From positions 3,037,211-3,101,210 of the forward strand of contig KK106981.1 in the NCBI GenBank assembly GCA_000611775.1: DNA of 64,000 nucleotides. The letters run 5' to 3'. The notes below the pieces were generated by a model. It was not told where the DNA came from. It saw nothing but the letters and a program-made list of their open reading frames with translations, and ran no database searches. The DNA is from Umbilicaria muhlenbergii (Eukaryota > Ascomycota > Lecanoromycetes > Umbilicariales > Umbilicariaceae). Position numbers and translations under genes: made by a program. Numbering within the stretch: position 1 is the first letter of the stretch; every line of letters starts with the position of its first letter. Of this stretch, positions 23,875 to 33,928 are shown piece after piece.

Positions 23875-24116
23875 GATAGCCGTTCCACTATTGTAGGTCC
23901 CAATTGGCCTTGCTAACCCTCTATAAATGATGCGACAGTGACAATGAGGAAGGGAAATTATGGCGGTTTTCCTCTTATGAGCCTTAACGCCTAACGTCTT
24001 ACGCTCTACATGGGATAGTACAACACTCAGTGCAGTCAAGCAAATACAGTCTTAAAGCAAAGTTACAAATAAGCTGCCAGGTGCCTTCACTCCTGTTTCT
24101 TTATTGCTGTAAACAA
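23875..24116. other. junction between GC-balanced and AT-rich compartments
   Basis: The 3' flank of the membrane-protein gene passes into AT-rich repeats here. The first base of the helicase element is placed at 24117, because the same leading CTAACCTTAATT start recurs twice in inverted fragments near 48.5 and 48.8 kb. Confidence 0.5.
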
Positions 24117-24135
24117 CTAACCTTAATTCTCGCCC

Positions 24136-24153
24136 GGTACCCAGCTGGGTACC
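24136..24153. repeat. 18-bp perfect palindrome
   Basis: GGTACCCAGCTGGGTACC equals its own reverse complement. It overlaps the left arm of the 75-bp hairpin that follows. The related copies near 48.5 and 48.8 kb have lost the perfect symmetry. Confidence 0.9.
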
Positions 24154-24221
24154 ATAAGGCTGACAGAGTACATTATATCACAGTCTCAGTACTTCTCAGT
24201 CATTTCAGCCTTATGGTACCC
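24147..24221 (+). repeat. 75-bp hairpin with 17-bp inverted arms (copy 1)
   Basis: The left arm GGGTACCATAAGGCTGA (24147-24163) is the exact reverse complement of the right arm (24205-24221). The 41-bp loop is asymmetric and defines orientation. Two more copies of exactly 75 bp lie inverted at 48404-48478 and 48737-48811. Confidence 0.85.
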
Positions 24222-24484
24222 AACCCCCGGTAAATATTGGTACCCAACCTTAACTTTTGACAGAGAGGTTGAATAAAGAAGCTTGAAAGAAGAAAGTTAT
24301 AAAGCAGTCTGAGTTCTTAAATATGCAGTTCTGCCTGTCTTTTTATCTTAAGAACTCAGAAAGTTATTAATTATGTAAATAAGTCTCAAGTTTTGATGTT
24401 CTGTCTTGATTTTCAGGGTCTTCTCACTATTCAGAGTCAGAACTTCGCACTTAAAGTCTTACAACACATAGAACTTTAACACCT

Positions 24485-26313
24485 CAGCAGTTATGACAAA
24501 ATGTTATATGAGAGAATTATAGAGGTCAATAAACTGAGGAGTTCTTACACTGAAAGTATTATCATATCTGAAGAACTCACTGCTGTACAAAAAAGACAAG
24601 TTTATGCTCTGAAAATATTGATGTTCTTCCCTTTATACAGTACAGCGGTCGCAAAAAAGTTGAGTATATACACACTTACAACACACATAAGCTTAACACG
24701 TCAGCAGTTATGACAAAATGTTATATGAGAGAATTATAGAGGTCAATAAACTGAGGAGTTCTTACACTGAAAGTATTATCATATCTGAAGAACTCACTGC
24801 TGTACAAAAAAGACAAGTTTGTGCTTTGAAAATGTTGATGCTCTTCCCTTTATACAGCACAGCGGTCGCAAAAAAGTTCAGTATATACACACTTACAACA
24901 CGCATAACTTTGACACCTCATCAGTTATAATAAAACTTTATATGACAGACTTATAAAGCTCATTAAGCTGCATAATTCATACACTGAAACTATTGTTATA
25001 ACTGTAGAACTCATTGCTGTACAAAAAAGACAAGTTTATGCTCTGAAAATATTGATGTTCTTCCCTTTATACAGTACAGCGGTCGCAAAAAAGTTGAGTA
25101 TATACACACTTACAACACACATAAGCTTAACACGTCAGCAGTTATGACAAAATGTTATATGAGAGAATTGTAGAGGTCAATAAACTGAGGAGTTCTTACA
25201 CTGAAAGTATTGTCATATCTGAAGAACTCACTGCTGTACAAAAAAGACAAGTTTGTGCTTTGAAAATGTTGATGTTCCTCCCTTTATACAGCACAGCGGT
25301 CGCAAAAAAGTTGAGTATATACACACTTACAACACACATAAGCTTAACACGTCAGCAGTTATGACAAAATGTTATATGAGAGAATTGTAGAGGTCAATAA
25401 ACTGAGGAGTTCTTACACTGAAAGTATTGTCATATCTGAAGAACTCACTGCTGTACAAAAAAGACAAGTTTGTGCTTTGAAAATGTTGATGTTCCTCCCT
25501 TTATACAGCACAGCGGTCGCAAAAAAGTTGAGTATATACACACTTACAACACACATAAGCTTAACACGTCAGCAGTTATGACAAAATGTTATATGAGAGA
25601 ATTGTAGAGGTCAATAAACTGAGGAGTTCTTACACTGAAAGTATTGTCATATCTGAAGAACTCACTGCTGTACAAAAAAGACAAGTTTGTGCTTTGAAAA
25701 TGTTGATGTTCCTCCCTTTATACAGCACAGCGGTCGCAAAAAAGTTGAGTATATACACACTTACAACACACATAAGCTTAACACGTCAGCAGTTATGACA
25801 AAATGTTATATGAGAGAATTGTAGAGGTCAATAAACTGAGGAGTTCTTACACTGAAAGTATTGTCATATCTGAAGAACTCACTGCTGTACAAAAAAGACA
25901 AGTTTGTGCTTTGAAAATGTTGATGTTCCTCCCTTTATACAGCACAGCGGTCGCAAAAAAGTTGAGTATATACACACTTACAACACACATAAGCTTAACA
26001 CGTCAGCAGTTATGACAAAATGTTATATGAGAGAATTGTAGAGGTCAATAAACTGAGGAGTTCTTACACTGAAAGTATTGTCATATCTGAAGAACTCACT
26101 GCTGTACAAAAAAGACAAGTTTGTGCTTTGAAAATGTTGATGTTCCTCCCTTTATACAGCACAGCGGTCGCAAAAAAGTTGAGTATATACACACTTACAA
26201 CACACATAAGCTTAACACGTCAGCAGTTATGACAAAATGTTATATGAGAGAATTGTAGAGGTCAATAAACTGAGGAGTTCTTACACTGAAAGTATTGTCA
26301 TATCTGAAGAACT
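24485..26313 (+). repeat. 217-bp tandem repeat array, eight units plus a partial ninth
   Basis: The phrase ATGTTATATGAGAGAATT starts units at 24501, 24718, 25152, 25369, 25586, 25803, 26020 and 26237, a constant 217-bp period; the unit expected at 24935 is present but strongly diverged in its first half. Units from 25152 to 26236 look identical to one another. Each unit contains a 70-codon frame ending at a TGA, a TATATA stretch and a few CpGs. The ninth unit breaks off after about 77 bp and fuses in frame to the coding region that follows, so the array is best read as a multiplied copy of the gene's own 5' region. I do not count the 70-codon frames as genes. Confidence 0.92.
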
Positions 26314-26845
26314 CACTGTTTTATTACATGCTTCAGTGAGAGTACAGACACTGCAAAGACAGCACTTAAATGTGTTAAACTGTTTTGAACTCAACAGAAC
26401 TACTCTGAAGAGATTTAAAACAATGAAAAAGCAGACTTCTTTTAAGAAGTATATAAATATTATGTCTCAGTTCTTGTGTTTTATTATAAGAACTGCAGAC
26501 TCTATTGAGAATTATATAATTTATCAGACTGATTCTGAGATTGCTTCTTGTTTAGAAAGAGTGCAAACTCTTTTCTTTAACAATGAAGTCAATTCAAAAG
26601 ATGATGAGTTTATAAAGAATAAAGACAAGTCTGTTTTTAAACAAAGCAGAAAAGAGAGACAATCTTATAATAATCTTTATGAGTATGACTCTGATGTTTC
26701 TATATCTAACTCTGACAGCTCTGATTTATCAGAGTTAAATGATGAGACTTCTTCTGAAGAAGAAACTGATGATGACTCAGAGATTAATTCTCTTTCTGAT
26801 AATAATACTACAGTGCAAAAGTCTGTTGTCAGTCAGTTAAATTAA
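26237..26845 (+). CDS. 5' open frame of the helicase gene (acidic N-terminal part)
   Basis: The frame starts at the ATG of the last repeat unit and gives 202 residues. The first 27 match the repeat-encoded peptide; the remainder is unique and ends in a strongly acidic Ser/Asp/Glu run (DSSDLSELNDETSSEEE). It stops at a TAA (26843-26845). The reading frame of the helicase that follows is the same, and the 141 bp between them is open and reads like protein (LLTAFLKQSVLLNN). The likely original is therefore one long protein of about 1,350 residues now divided by one stop, though an intron or two proteins cannot be excluded. The role of this part is unknown. Confidence 0.6.
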   Translation: MLYERIVEVNKLRSSYTESIVISEELTVLLHASVRVQTLQRQHLNVLNCFELNRTTLKRFKTMKKQTSFKKYINIMSQFLCFIIRTADSIENYIIYQTDSEIASCLERVQTLFFNNEVNSKDDEFIKNKDKSVFKQSRKERQSYNNLYEYDSDVSISNSDSSDLSELNDETSSEEETDDDSEINSLSDNNTTVQKSVVSQLN

Positions 26846-26986
26846 AAACAAGTTACTGTTCTTAATCTGCTGACTGCTTTTCTTAAGCAGTCAGTTTTAC
26901 TGAATAACTTTGACAGTGCTATCAATGTTTTCTTTGCTTGCAAAAGCATAAACATTGACAGCAAGTCACTGAAAGACAGTAAACAG

Positions 26987-29900
26987 ATGTCACAGCTTTA
27001 TTCTGCATTTATATATTATTCTCAGCTTCTCACTGTCTCTTATTCTTATCAGCTGTTTTTACAACAGTCTGATAATAATGAGAAGCAGACATATTTATCT
27101 CTTCTTTCAAGCTTTATGCAGCAGTATTTTCACAATAATGCTAGCACTGCTTTAGCTGAAGTTTTAACTTTAAGAGCTTATGCTTTTAAAGTTAATAAAG
27201 AGATGTCTGCATCTACTTATAGTATTATTAAGCATCACAATAACAGTCTTAGCTGCAGAGATATTACTGTGTCTGTTGATGATATGCAGTTGCTTTTTAA
27301 GACACTGCTTATTGATGCACACAGTACTTTGTTTAATGATTTGCTGTTTAAGAGAATTACATCTCAGTTTACTCTGTTAAATCTTTCTGAAGCTGCAAGT
27401 ACAGAGAATCTCAATGATAATACTGCTTATTCTTATTATATTTCTTACAATCAGAAGTTGAGTCACTTCACTTCTTTTACACAGAAGTTAATAATGATTG
27501 ATGCTGAATTAAGAGATTCTTTCTTCTTTCTTAACAGTAACTCTCAGTTACAGTTTAAGAAAAAAACTGTTAAGCAGTATTATCAGAAGACTTATTCATT
27601 CTTGAAGATTCTTATGCTGTTATATCATATGACAGCAGGTTTACCTTCAACAGTAACAGAGTTAAGTACTCTGAAATATTGTAATTCTCTGACAGCAAAT
27701 CAGAGAAATTTACTACTTGATAGTACAATTAATCTCTTTATGATTAAACTGAAATATTCTAAGCAGCTGCATATTACTGTTAAAGAAAGATCTGCTGTTA
27801 AGTATCTTTCTCAATCTGTTTCTTATTTGTCTTTATATTATACTGCATTAGTTCTACCTTTTATGCACTTTTTAGAGATTAATTATGATCTGAGAACTCA
27901 GCAGCCTTCTACTTTACTCTTCTCTTTTCAGAGAAAGACATTAAGTACAGATGCTCTGTCTTCTGTGATGAGACATTATTCTCAAAGAGTGTTAGATCAG
28001 AAGTTTTCAGTTGCTTTATACAGACACTTAAGTCTCAGTTTTGTCAGATACTTTATGTTTGAAGATCTTTCTGACTCTACACATGAAGACAATAATAATG
28101 TTAATGAGATCATTGCTGCTCAAATGCATCATTCTGTTCAGACTGATCAATTACATTATGCTAAACTGTCTAACAGTTTAGCTAATGTCAGAGTAGATAA
28201 GCAGCAGCAATATTTGCAGTCTAGCTTAAAATATCATCAATTTTTTAAGCTTCATACAATAGTGCTTTCTTATCCTTTTTTTACTTCAACTTCTGATAAT
28301 GTTTCTGTGAGTCAGAGAGCACTGCAGTCTTCTTTAAATGCAGACACTACTCAAGCTCTAAAGTACTTTAATAAGAAGCATCAAAGAGCAATTTCTGATG
28401 TTTCTTTTATTGATACTCATGATGAGAAGAGAGTTAAGCTTTCTGACTTACAGAGACAGTTATTCAGTGACATGCAGAGTATTGAACACTCTCAGTCTCA
28501 GTTTACTGTTTCTGACTGTGATTCTTTACATGCAGTTGATGTTAGAAGAAGAATTGAGACTGAAGATGTTTCAGACACTTTACTGATATGTTTAAGACAA
28601 TTTCTTAACATAAATGATGCTCAATTCACATGTACTGAACAGAGAAGAGCAGTTGAGTTAATATTAAAAAAAGTTAATTGTCTCACTGTGATTTTAGGCA
28701 CAGGTCAAGGCAAATCTCTTTTATATTTATTCACTGCTTCTTTTTCTAATTCTGAATGCACTGTTGTTATTGTGCCTTTGACAGCACTGAAGCTTGATTT
28801 ATTAAAGAGATGTCAGCAGTTTTCTGTTTCTGCTTCTATATATGAAGACAGTAAGAAGGCAGACTCATTAATTTTTGTTTCTGTTGAAACTGCTGTGACT
28901 GCAAACTTTCAGTTCTTTCTGAAAGATCTGCAGTCACAGCATAAACTTGACAGAATAATCTTTGATGAGTGTCATCTTATTATTACTGCTGCTTCTTATA
29001 GATATCATATGCATTTATTAAAGCAATTGAGATTGATTAATACTCAGTTTATCTTTCTCTCTGCTACTTTATCTGCTAAATTACAGAAGAACCTTGAAGA
29101 GCATATGATGATTCAACAGAATACTGTTATCAGAGCTCAGACAGTCAGACATAATATTTCTTACAGAGTTTCTTACTTTGAATCTTTAGAAGAAGCATCT
29201 CAATTCTCTGAACTGCAAAGTATTTTGATATCTTTTATAAAGACTTTTTCTTCACAAGACAGAGTTTTAATATATATGATGTCTAAAGCTTCTGCTGAGA
29301 GATTAAGAACTTTTCTTAACTGTGCTGTTTATCACAGTGATTCTACCTATAAGTCTGAGACTCTGTCAGATTTTATTGCAGGTAAAGAAACTATCTTAGT
29401 GACAACTTCTGCATTAAGTGTAGGTTTTGATTATTCTTCTGTCAGACTTGTTATTCATTTTCTCAGTTCTTTTTCTTTAATTGACTTTGTTCAAGAGTCA
29501 GGCAGAGCAGGCAGAGATTCATCACATGCAGTTTCTTTAACTCTTACTACTTTATCTCAATCTAAAGTTTGGCAGTCTGATAATGAAGAGAGAAGATACT
29601 TTAAAGAGTATTTATCTGAATCAGTCTGCAGAAGAAGAGTAATAAACAGAGTCTTTGATAATATTATCACTGATGAATGTTTAACTTCTCAAGCTTTATG
29701 TGATCTTTGTTCTGCTAGACAGATACAAAGAGAGCATGAGATTACACAGTATAAGGTTTTTGTTCAGAATAATGAACAGCAGAAGCAGCAGTTACTTGAG
29801 TTTCTTAATGAAGTTCAATGTGTTTGCACTTTCTGTTATGTTTCTTTGCAGAGTGAGTCATCTTCTTTCACTGAGCATCACTTTAAACAGTGTTCTCAGA

Positions 29901-30283
29901 AAAGAATGAGTCAGTTTGTTATTGAAGCTTTACAGCAGATTAAGTCTGCACATTTACTGAGAGAAGGTTCTTGTTGTTTTTCTTGTTATCTGCCTGTTTC
30001 TGTCTGTAAGCAGACAAAGAGCTCTGATACTGATAAATGTACTTATAAGTACTTAGTTCTGTGTCTCATATATGCTGCATATGACATGAGAAATAGATAT
30101 CAATTATCTACTCTTATTGATGCAGATATATTAAAGGACAGAGTTAAGTTTCTTAAGTATATCTGTCAGTATAAGAGAGTACTTGACACTGACAGTATTA
30201 CAGCTATTGAGCTTCTTTTTCATATTCAGAAAAGAAGACAAGAGCTTAAAGAGAGCAAGTTTAACTTCTCTACTAAAGATTAA
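26987..30283 (+). CDS. RecQ-like superfamily 2 DNA helicase, telomere-linked-helicase type
   Basis: The frame has 1,098 residues. A Q-motif-like FTCTEQRRAVELIL precedes motif I GTGQGKS (about 570), then DECH (about 659), SAT (about 690), the SVGFDYSSVRLVIH region and motif VI QESGRAGRDS (about 835). These define an ATP-driven 3'-5' helicase of the RecQ kind. After the helicase core come Cys clusters (CDLC; CTFC followed by HHFKQC; CCFSC) that could bind zinc. The first 500 residues form a large conserved domain found with such helicases in other fungi; its end (ALYRHLSLSFVRYF) recalls the C-terminal box of tyrosine recombinases, a speculative link. Arg is encoded almost only by AGA, only one Trp occurs, and I found no CpG in the gene. 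A nearly identical partial copy lies 4 kb downstream. It may act in maintaining chromosome ends or in spreading of the element. Confidence 0.85.
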   Translation: MSQLYSAFIYYSQLLTVSYSYQLFLQQSDNNEKQTYLSLLSSFMQQYFHNNASTALAEVLTLRAYAFKVNKEMSASTYSIIKHHNNSLSCRDITVSVDDMQLLFKTLLIDAHSTLFNDLLFKRITSQFTLLNLSEAASTENLNDNTAYSYYISYNQKLSHFTSFTQKLIMIDAELRDSFFFLNSNSQLQFKKKTVKQYYQKTYSFLKILMLLYHMTAGLPSTVTELSTLKYCNSLTANQRNLLLDSTINLFMIKLKYSKQLHITVKERSAVKYLSQSVSYLSLYYTALVLPFMHFLEINYDLRTQQPSTLLFSFQRKTLSTDALSSVMRHYSQRVLDQKFSVALYRHLSLSFVRYFMFEDLSDSTHEDNNNVNEIIAAQMHHSVQTDQLHYAKLSNSLANVRVDKQQQYLQSSLKYHQFFKLHTIVLSYPFFTSTSDNVSVSQRALQSSLNADTTQALKYFNKKHQRAISDVSFIDTHDEKRVKLSDLQRQLFSDMQSIEHSQSQFTVSDCDSLHAVDVRRRIETEDVSDTLLICLRQFLNINDAQFTCTEQRRAVELILKKVNCLTVILGTGQGKSLLYLFTASFSNSECTVVIVPLTALKLDLLKRCQQFSVSASIYEDSKKADSLIFVSVETAVTANFQFFLKDLQSQHKLDRIIFDECHLIITAASYRYHMHLLKQLRLINTQFIFLSATLSAKLQKNLEEHMMIQQNTVIRAQTVRHNISYRVSYFESLEEASQFSELQSILISFIKTFSSQDRVLIYMMSKASAERLRTFLNCAVYHSDSTYKSETLSDFIAGKETILVTTSALSVGFDYSSVRLVIHFLSSFSLIDFVQESGRAGRDSSHAVSLTLTTLSQSKVWQSDNEERRYFKEYLSESVCRRRVINRVFDNIITDECLTSQALCDLCSARQIQREHEITQYKVFVQNNEQQKQQLLEFLNEVQCVCTFCYVSLQSESSSFTEHHFKQCSQKRMSQFVIEALQQIKSAHLLREGSCCFSCYLPVSVCKQTKSSDTDKCTYKYLVLCLIYAAYDMRNRYQLSTLIDADILKDRVKFLKYICQYKRVLDTDSITAIELLFHIQKRRQELKESKFNFSTKD

Positions 30284-31612
30284 AGTGTTACAGCAGTTAT
30301 AGTGATTGAAATACTTTATTTTCAGTCTTTATACTGTGTTAACATACATATTTAATAGTTAATAAACTTTTAATAAACATAATACTAGCTTAAAGATTAA
30401 AGAGTTAAAAATATAACATAATAACAGTAATTAAGAAAACATTACTGCTTATTAAATAATATAATGTTAAGCATTAATTTATTAAGTGACTGCATACTGC
30501 AGAGACTAATATTTTAATACTGTTATATATAATACTGCTTTATAATAATTAACAATATCAGTGTCTGATAATTGTTTTCCTTCTTACATAGATTTAATAT
30601 TTTAAATTTAACTTTTAATGTGTGTAACTGCAGTTATATAAAGTTACTCTCAGAAAATTAGTTCTGTAAGTACAGTTAAATATTTCTCAGATATTTTCTC
30701 ATTATACATAATTATATGTGTAAGAAATCTGTCTGAATTAAACTCACACATTTTATGAAATCTGATATATTTATAAAGCATTAATTTATTAAGTGACTGT
30801 GTAACTGCTGATTTAAAAACTATTATATTAAACTCTGTAAAAACTGATATTTCAGTACTATTATTTATAATGCTGCTCTGTAATAATTAACATAATGTTA
30901 AACATATTTAATATTTTCATTTTATTGTAAAAAAGTTAATAATTATCAGACAGTAATGTGTCAGTAAAACAATAAAACTGACTGAAGCAAAATAACAGTA
31001 TTGAATTAAAATTACACAATCTTATTTATGAACAGTGATAAAATAACTGATTAAAGAATTACTTATAATAATTAATTAAACACTGAGATTATTAACTGTT
31101 ATAAAGCAGTATTATATATAAAAGTGTTAATATGTTAATCTTTACAGAAGTTAATATTATAATGTTTTAACTCAACAATTATCACATTAATTGACATATA
31201 AAATACTATTAATCTATAAGACATACTGTGTTATAAGACATGATTTCAATTGATGATTCTCATACATACATAGAAATTAATTTATAAGATTACATCACAT
31301 ATTAACTGTAAAGTTCTTGCACACTGCTCTCACTGCTTTCACTGCCTTCATTGTCACTGCCACTGTCACTGTTTATGAAAGAGGTTATATGTTTTATAAA
31401 CTTTACATCTGAGTTCTTCTCCTCTTGAGACTGCTTTTCTTGAGTATCAAGCTTCATCTGAGTAATAAATGTAAACTCAGTGTCATTATTCATGAGTACA
31501 TCATTTAAAACAAGCACTTCCTCTTCTCAGTCTTCAATTTCAATCTCAGGAAGATTTTTAATAGATAATTCTTAATCCTCTGAGTCATTCATCATCAGTG
31601 ACAGTCTCAATT
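30284..31612. other. AT-rich, CpG-free spacer
   Basis: About 1.3 kb of very AT-rich sequence follows the helicase gene with no CpG seen. It holds no supported gene except a possible remnant on the minus strand at about 31302-31580. Short phrases such as AAGCATTAATTTATTAAGTGACTG recur at about 30471 and 30776. Confidence 0.45.
31302..31580 (-). pseudogene. remnant with acidic C-terminal tail (minus)
   Basis: The minus strand reads a protein-like stretch that ends NSDSGSDNEGSESSESS and is preceded by a Lys/Glu-rich helix. The frame continues upstream of its first Met to LPEIEIED with one stop, so it looks like the 3' end of an older gene. Acidic Ser/Asp tails are common at the C-termini of several fungal transposases, but no catalytic part is present. 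Family unknown. Confidence 0.3.
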
Positions 31613-33495
31613 TATTATTAAGCATCAGAATAACAGTTTTAACTGCAGAGATATTACTGTGTCTGTTGATGATATGCAGTTGCTTTTTAAGACACTGCTT
31701 ATTGATGCACACAGTATTTTGTTTAATGATTTTAAATCTTTCTGAAGCTGCAAGTACAGAGAATCTTAATGATAATACTGCTTATTCTTATTATATTTCT
31801 TACAATCAGAAGTTGAGTCACTTCACTTCTTTTACACAGAAGTTAATAATGACTGATGCTGAATTGAGAGATTCTTTCTTCTTTCTTAACAGTAACTCTC
31901 AGTTACAGTTTAAGAAAAGAACTGTTAAGCAGTATTATCAGAAGATTTATTCATTCTTGAAGATTCTTATGCTGTTATATCATATGACAGCAGGTTTACC
32001 TTCAAGAGTAACAGAGTTAAGTACTCTGAAATATTGTAATTCTCTGACAGCAAATCAGAGAAATTTACTACTTGATAGTACAGTTAATCTCTTTATGATT
32101 AAACTGAAATATTCTAAGCAGCTGCATATTACTGTTAAAGAAAGATCTGCTGTTAAGTATCTTTCTCAATCTGTTTCTTATTTGTCTTTATATTATACTG
32201 CATTAGTTCTACCTTTTATGCACTTTTTAGAGATTAATTATGATCTGAGAACTCAGCAGCCTTCTACTTTACTCTTCTCTTTTCAGAGAAAGACATTAAG
32301 TACAGATGCTCTGTCTTCTGTGATGAGACATTATTCTCAAAGAGTGTTAGGTCAGAAGTTTTCAGTTGCTTTATACAGACACTTAAGTCTCAGTTTTGTC
32401 AGATACTTTATGTTTGAAGATCTTTCTGACTCTACACATGAAGACAATAATAATGTTAATGAGATCATTGCTGCTCAAATGCATCATTCTGTTCAGACTG
32501 ATCAATTACATTATGCTAAACTGTCTAACAGTTTAGCTAATGTCAGAGTAGATAAGCAGCAGCAATATTTGCAGTTTAGCTTAAAATATCATCAATTTTT
32601 TAAGCTTCATACAATAGTGCTTTCTTATTCTTCTTTTACTTCAACTTCTGATAATGTTTCTGTGAGTCAGAGAGCACTGCAGTCTTCTTTAAATGCAGAC
32701 ACTACTCAAGCTCTAAAGTACTTTAATAAGAAGCATCAAAGAGCAATTTCTGATGTTTCTTTTATTGATACTCATGATGAGAAGAGAGTTAAGCTTTCTG
32801 ACTTACAGAGACAGTTATTCAGTGACATGCAGAGTATTGAACACTCTCAGTCTCAGTTTACTGTTTCTGACTGTGATTCTTTACATGCAGTTGATGTTAG
32901 AAGAAGAATTGAGACTGAAGATGTTTCAGACACTTTACTGATATGTTTAAGACAATTTCTTAACATAAATGATGCTCAATTCACATGTACTGAACAGAGA
33001 AGAGCAGTTGAGTTAATATTAAAAAAAGTTAATTGTCTCACTGTGATTTTAGGCACAGGTCAAGGCAAATCTCTTTTATATTTATTCACTGCTTCTTTTT
33101 CTAATTCTGAATGCACTGTTGTTATTGTGCCTTTGACAGCACTGAAGCTTGATTTATTAAAGAGATGTCAGCAGTTTTCTGTTTCTGCTTCTATATATGA
33201 AGACAGTAAGAAGGCAGACTCATTAATTTTTGTTTCTGTTGAAACTGCTGTGACTGCAAACTTTCAGTTCTTTCTGAAAGATCTGCAGTCACAGCATAAA
33301 CTTGACAGAATAATCTTTGATGAGTGTCATCTTATTATTACTGCTGCTTCTTATAGATATCATATGCATTTATTAAAGCAATTGAGATTGATTAATACTC
33401 AGTTTATCTTTCTCTCTGCTACTTTATCTGCTAAATTACAGAAGAACCTTGAAGAGCATATGATGATTCAACAGAATACTGTTATCAGAGCTCAG
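31613..33495 (+). pseudogene. second copy of the helicase gene, 5'-truncated, part 1
   Basis: From about 31613 the sequence follows the first helicase copy (27,222 onward) at very high identity. About 43 bp near 31730 are absent relative to copy 1, and the frame from 31666 then runs open to the end of the part. Over roughly 590 shared residues I count about ten amino-acid differences, most of them conservative. Motif I and the DECH box are present. The copy lacks the acidic N-terminal part and is cut at 33495 by an LTR element flanked by CTCAG duplications. The continuation is at 40090-40373. The near-identity shows recent duplication or gene conversion. Confidence 0.85.
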
Positions 33496-33928
33496 TGTTA
33501 CACCTCTCATCAAACAGTACCTTGTTGATATGCGTAGCAGGTGTACATGTGGTACTGCTCATGATGCTCAGAGCATGAGCACCTCAAGCACTCAACTGCT
33601 CATGATGCTCAAGGCATGAGCACCTTGAGCACTCAACTGCTCATGATGCTCAGGGCATGAGCACCCTGAGTGATAAGATTACACACATAGAGCAGTACAG
33701 TCACACATGAGTCTTCTAAAGTACTATATAATCACAGGTAGATTCATAGTTAGAAGCTCATGCTCAACTCATGTATTGAATGTAATCTCATAAGTCTACT
33801 GCCTTCTAGCCTATTCAAGTCTACATGTGATCAGTAGTTCATTGAACCAAGCGCTGTGGTTAGATGAACATTGGTATAATTCATTGAATGATTATATTAT
33901 CCCCGTCACTACAACATCACCTGTTACA
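33496..33928 (+). repeat. 5' LTR of element A1
   Basis: The LTR is 433 bp with TGTTACACCTCT at its start and CACCTGTTACA at its end. It contains three 41-bp units (33554-33670), each with a dyad of TGCTCATG and CATGAGCA. Confidence 0.92.
33554..33670. repeat. 41-bp tandem units with dyads inside the LTR
   Basis: Two full units and one partial of ACTGCTCATGATGCTC... repeat with a 41-bp period. Each unit can fold through TGCTCATG and CATGAGCA. The other LTRs of the family carry the same array, and the solo LTR at 58088 is longer in this part. Confidence 0.85.

Larger units (their letters stand above)
24117..30300 (+). mobile_element. RecQ-type helicase element (repeat-borne, telomere-linked-helicase-like)
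   Basis: This unit comprises a leader with a hairpin (24136-24221), a 217-bp repeat array (about 24485-26313), a linked open frame and a large helicase gene ending at 30283. A partial second copy lies at 31613-40373 and fragments of the leader lie inverted at 48310-48840, so the whole behaves as a repeat. Large RecQ-like helicases of this make-up are known from fungal subtelomeres (telomere-linked helicases). No telomere repeat is visible in the window. The left end is supported by the shared start of three leader copies; the right end is not defined. Confidence 0.6.

Noticed and set aside
24501-26232. Series of 70-codon frames in the repeat array as separate small genes
   Set aside because: They are one repeated unit with a fixed stop and lack independent signals; the unit is better explained as a multiplied 5' region of the helicase gene.
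24485-26313. CRISPR-like array
   Set aside because: Units are 217 bp without unique spacers, and the genome is eukaryotic.
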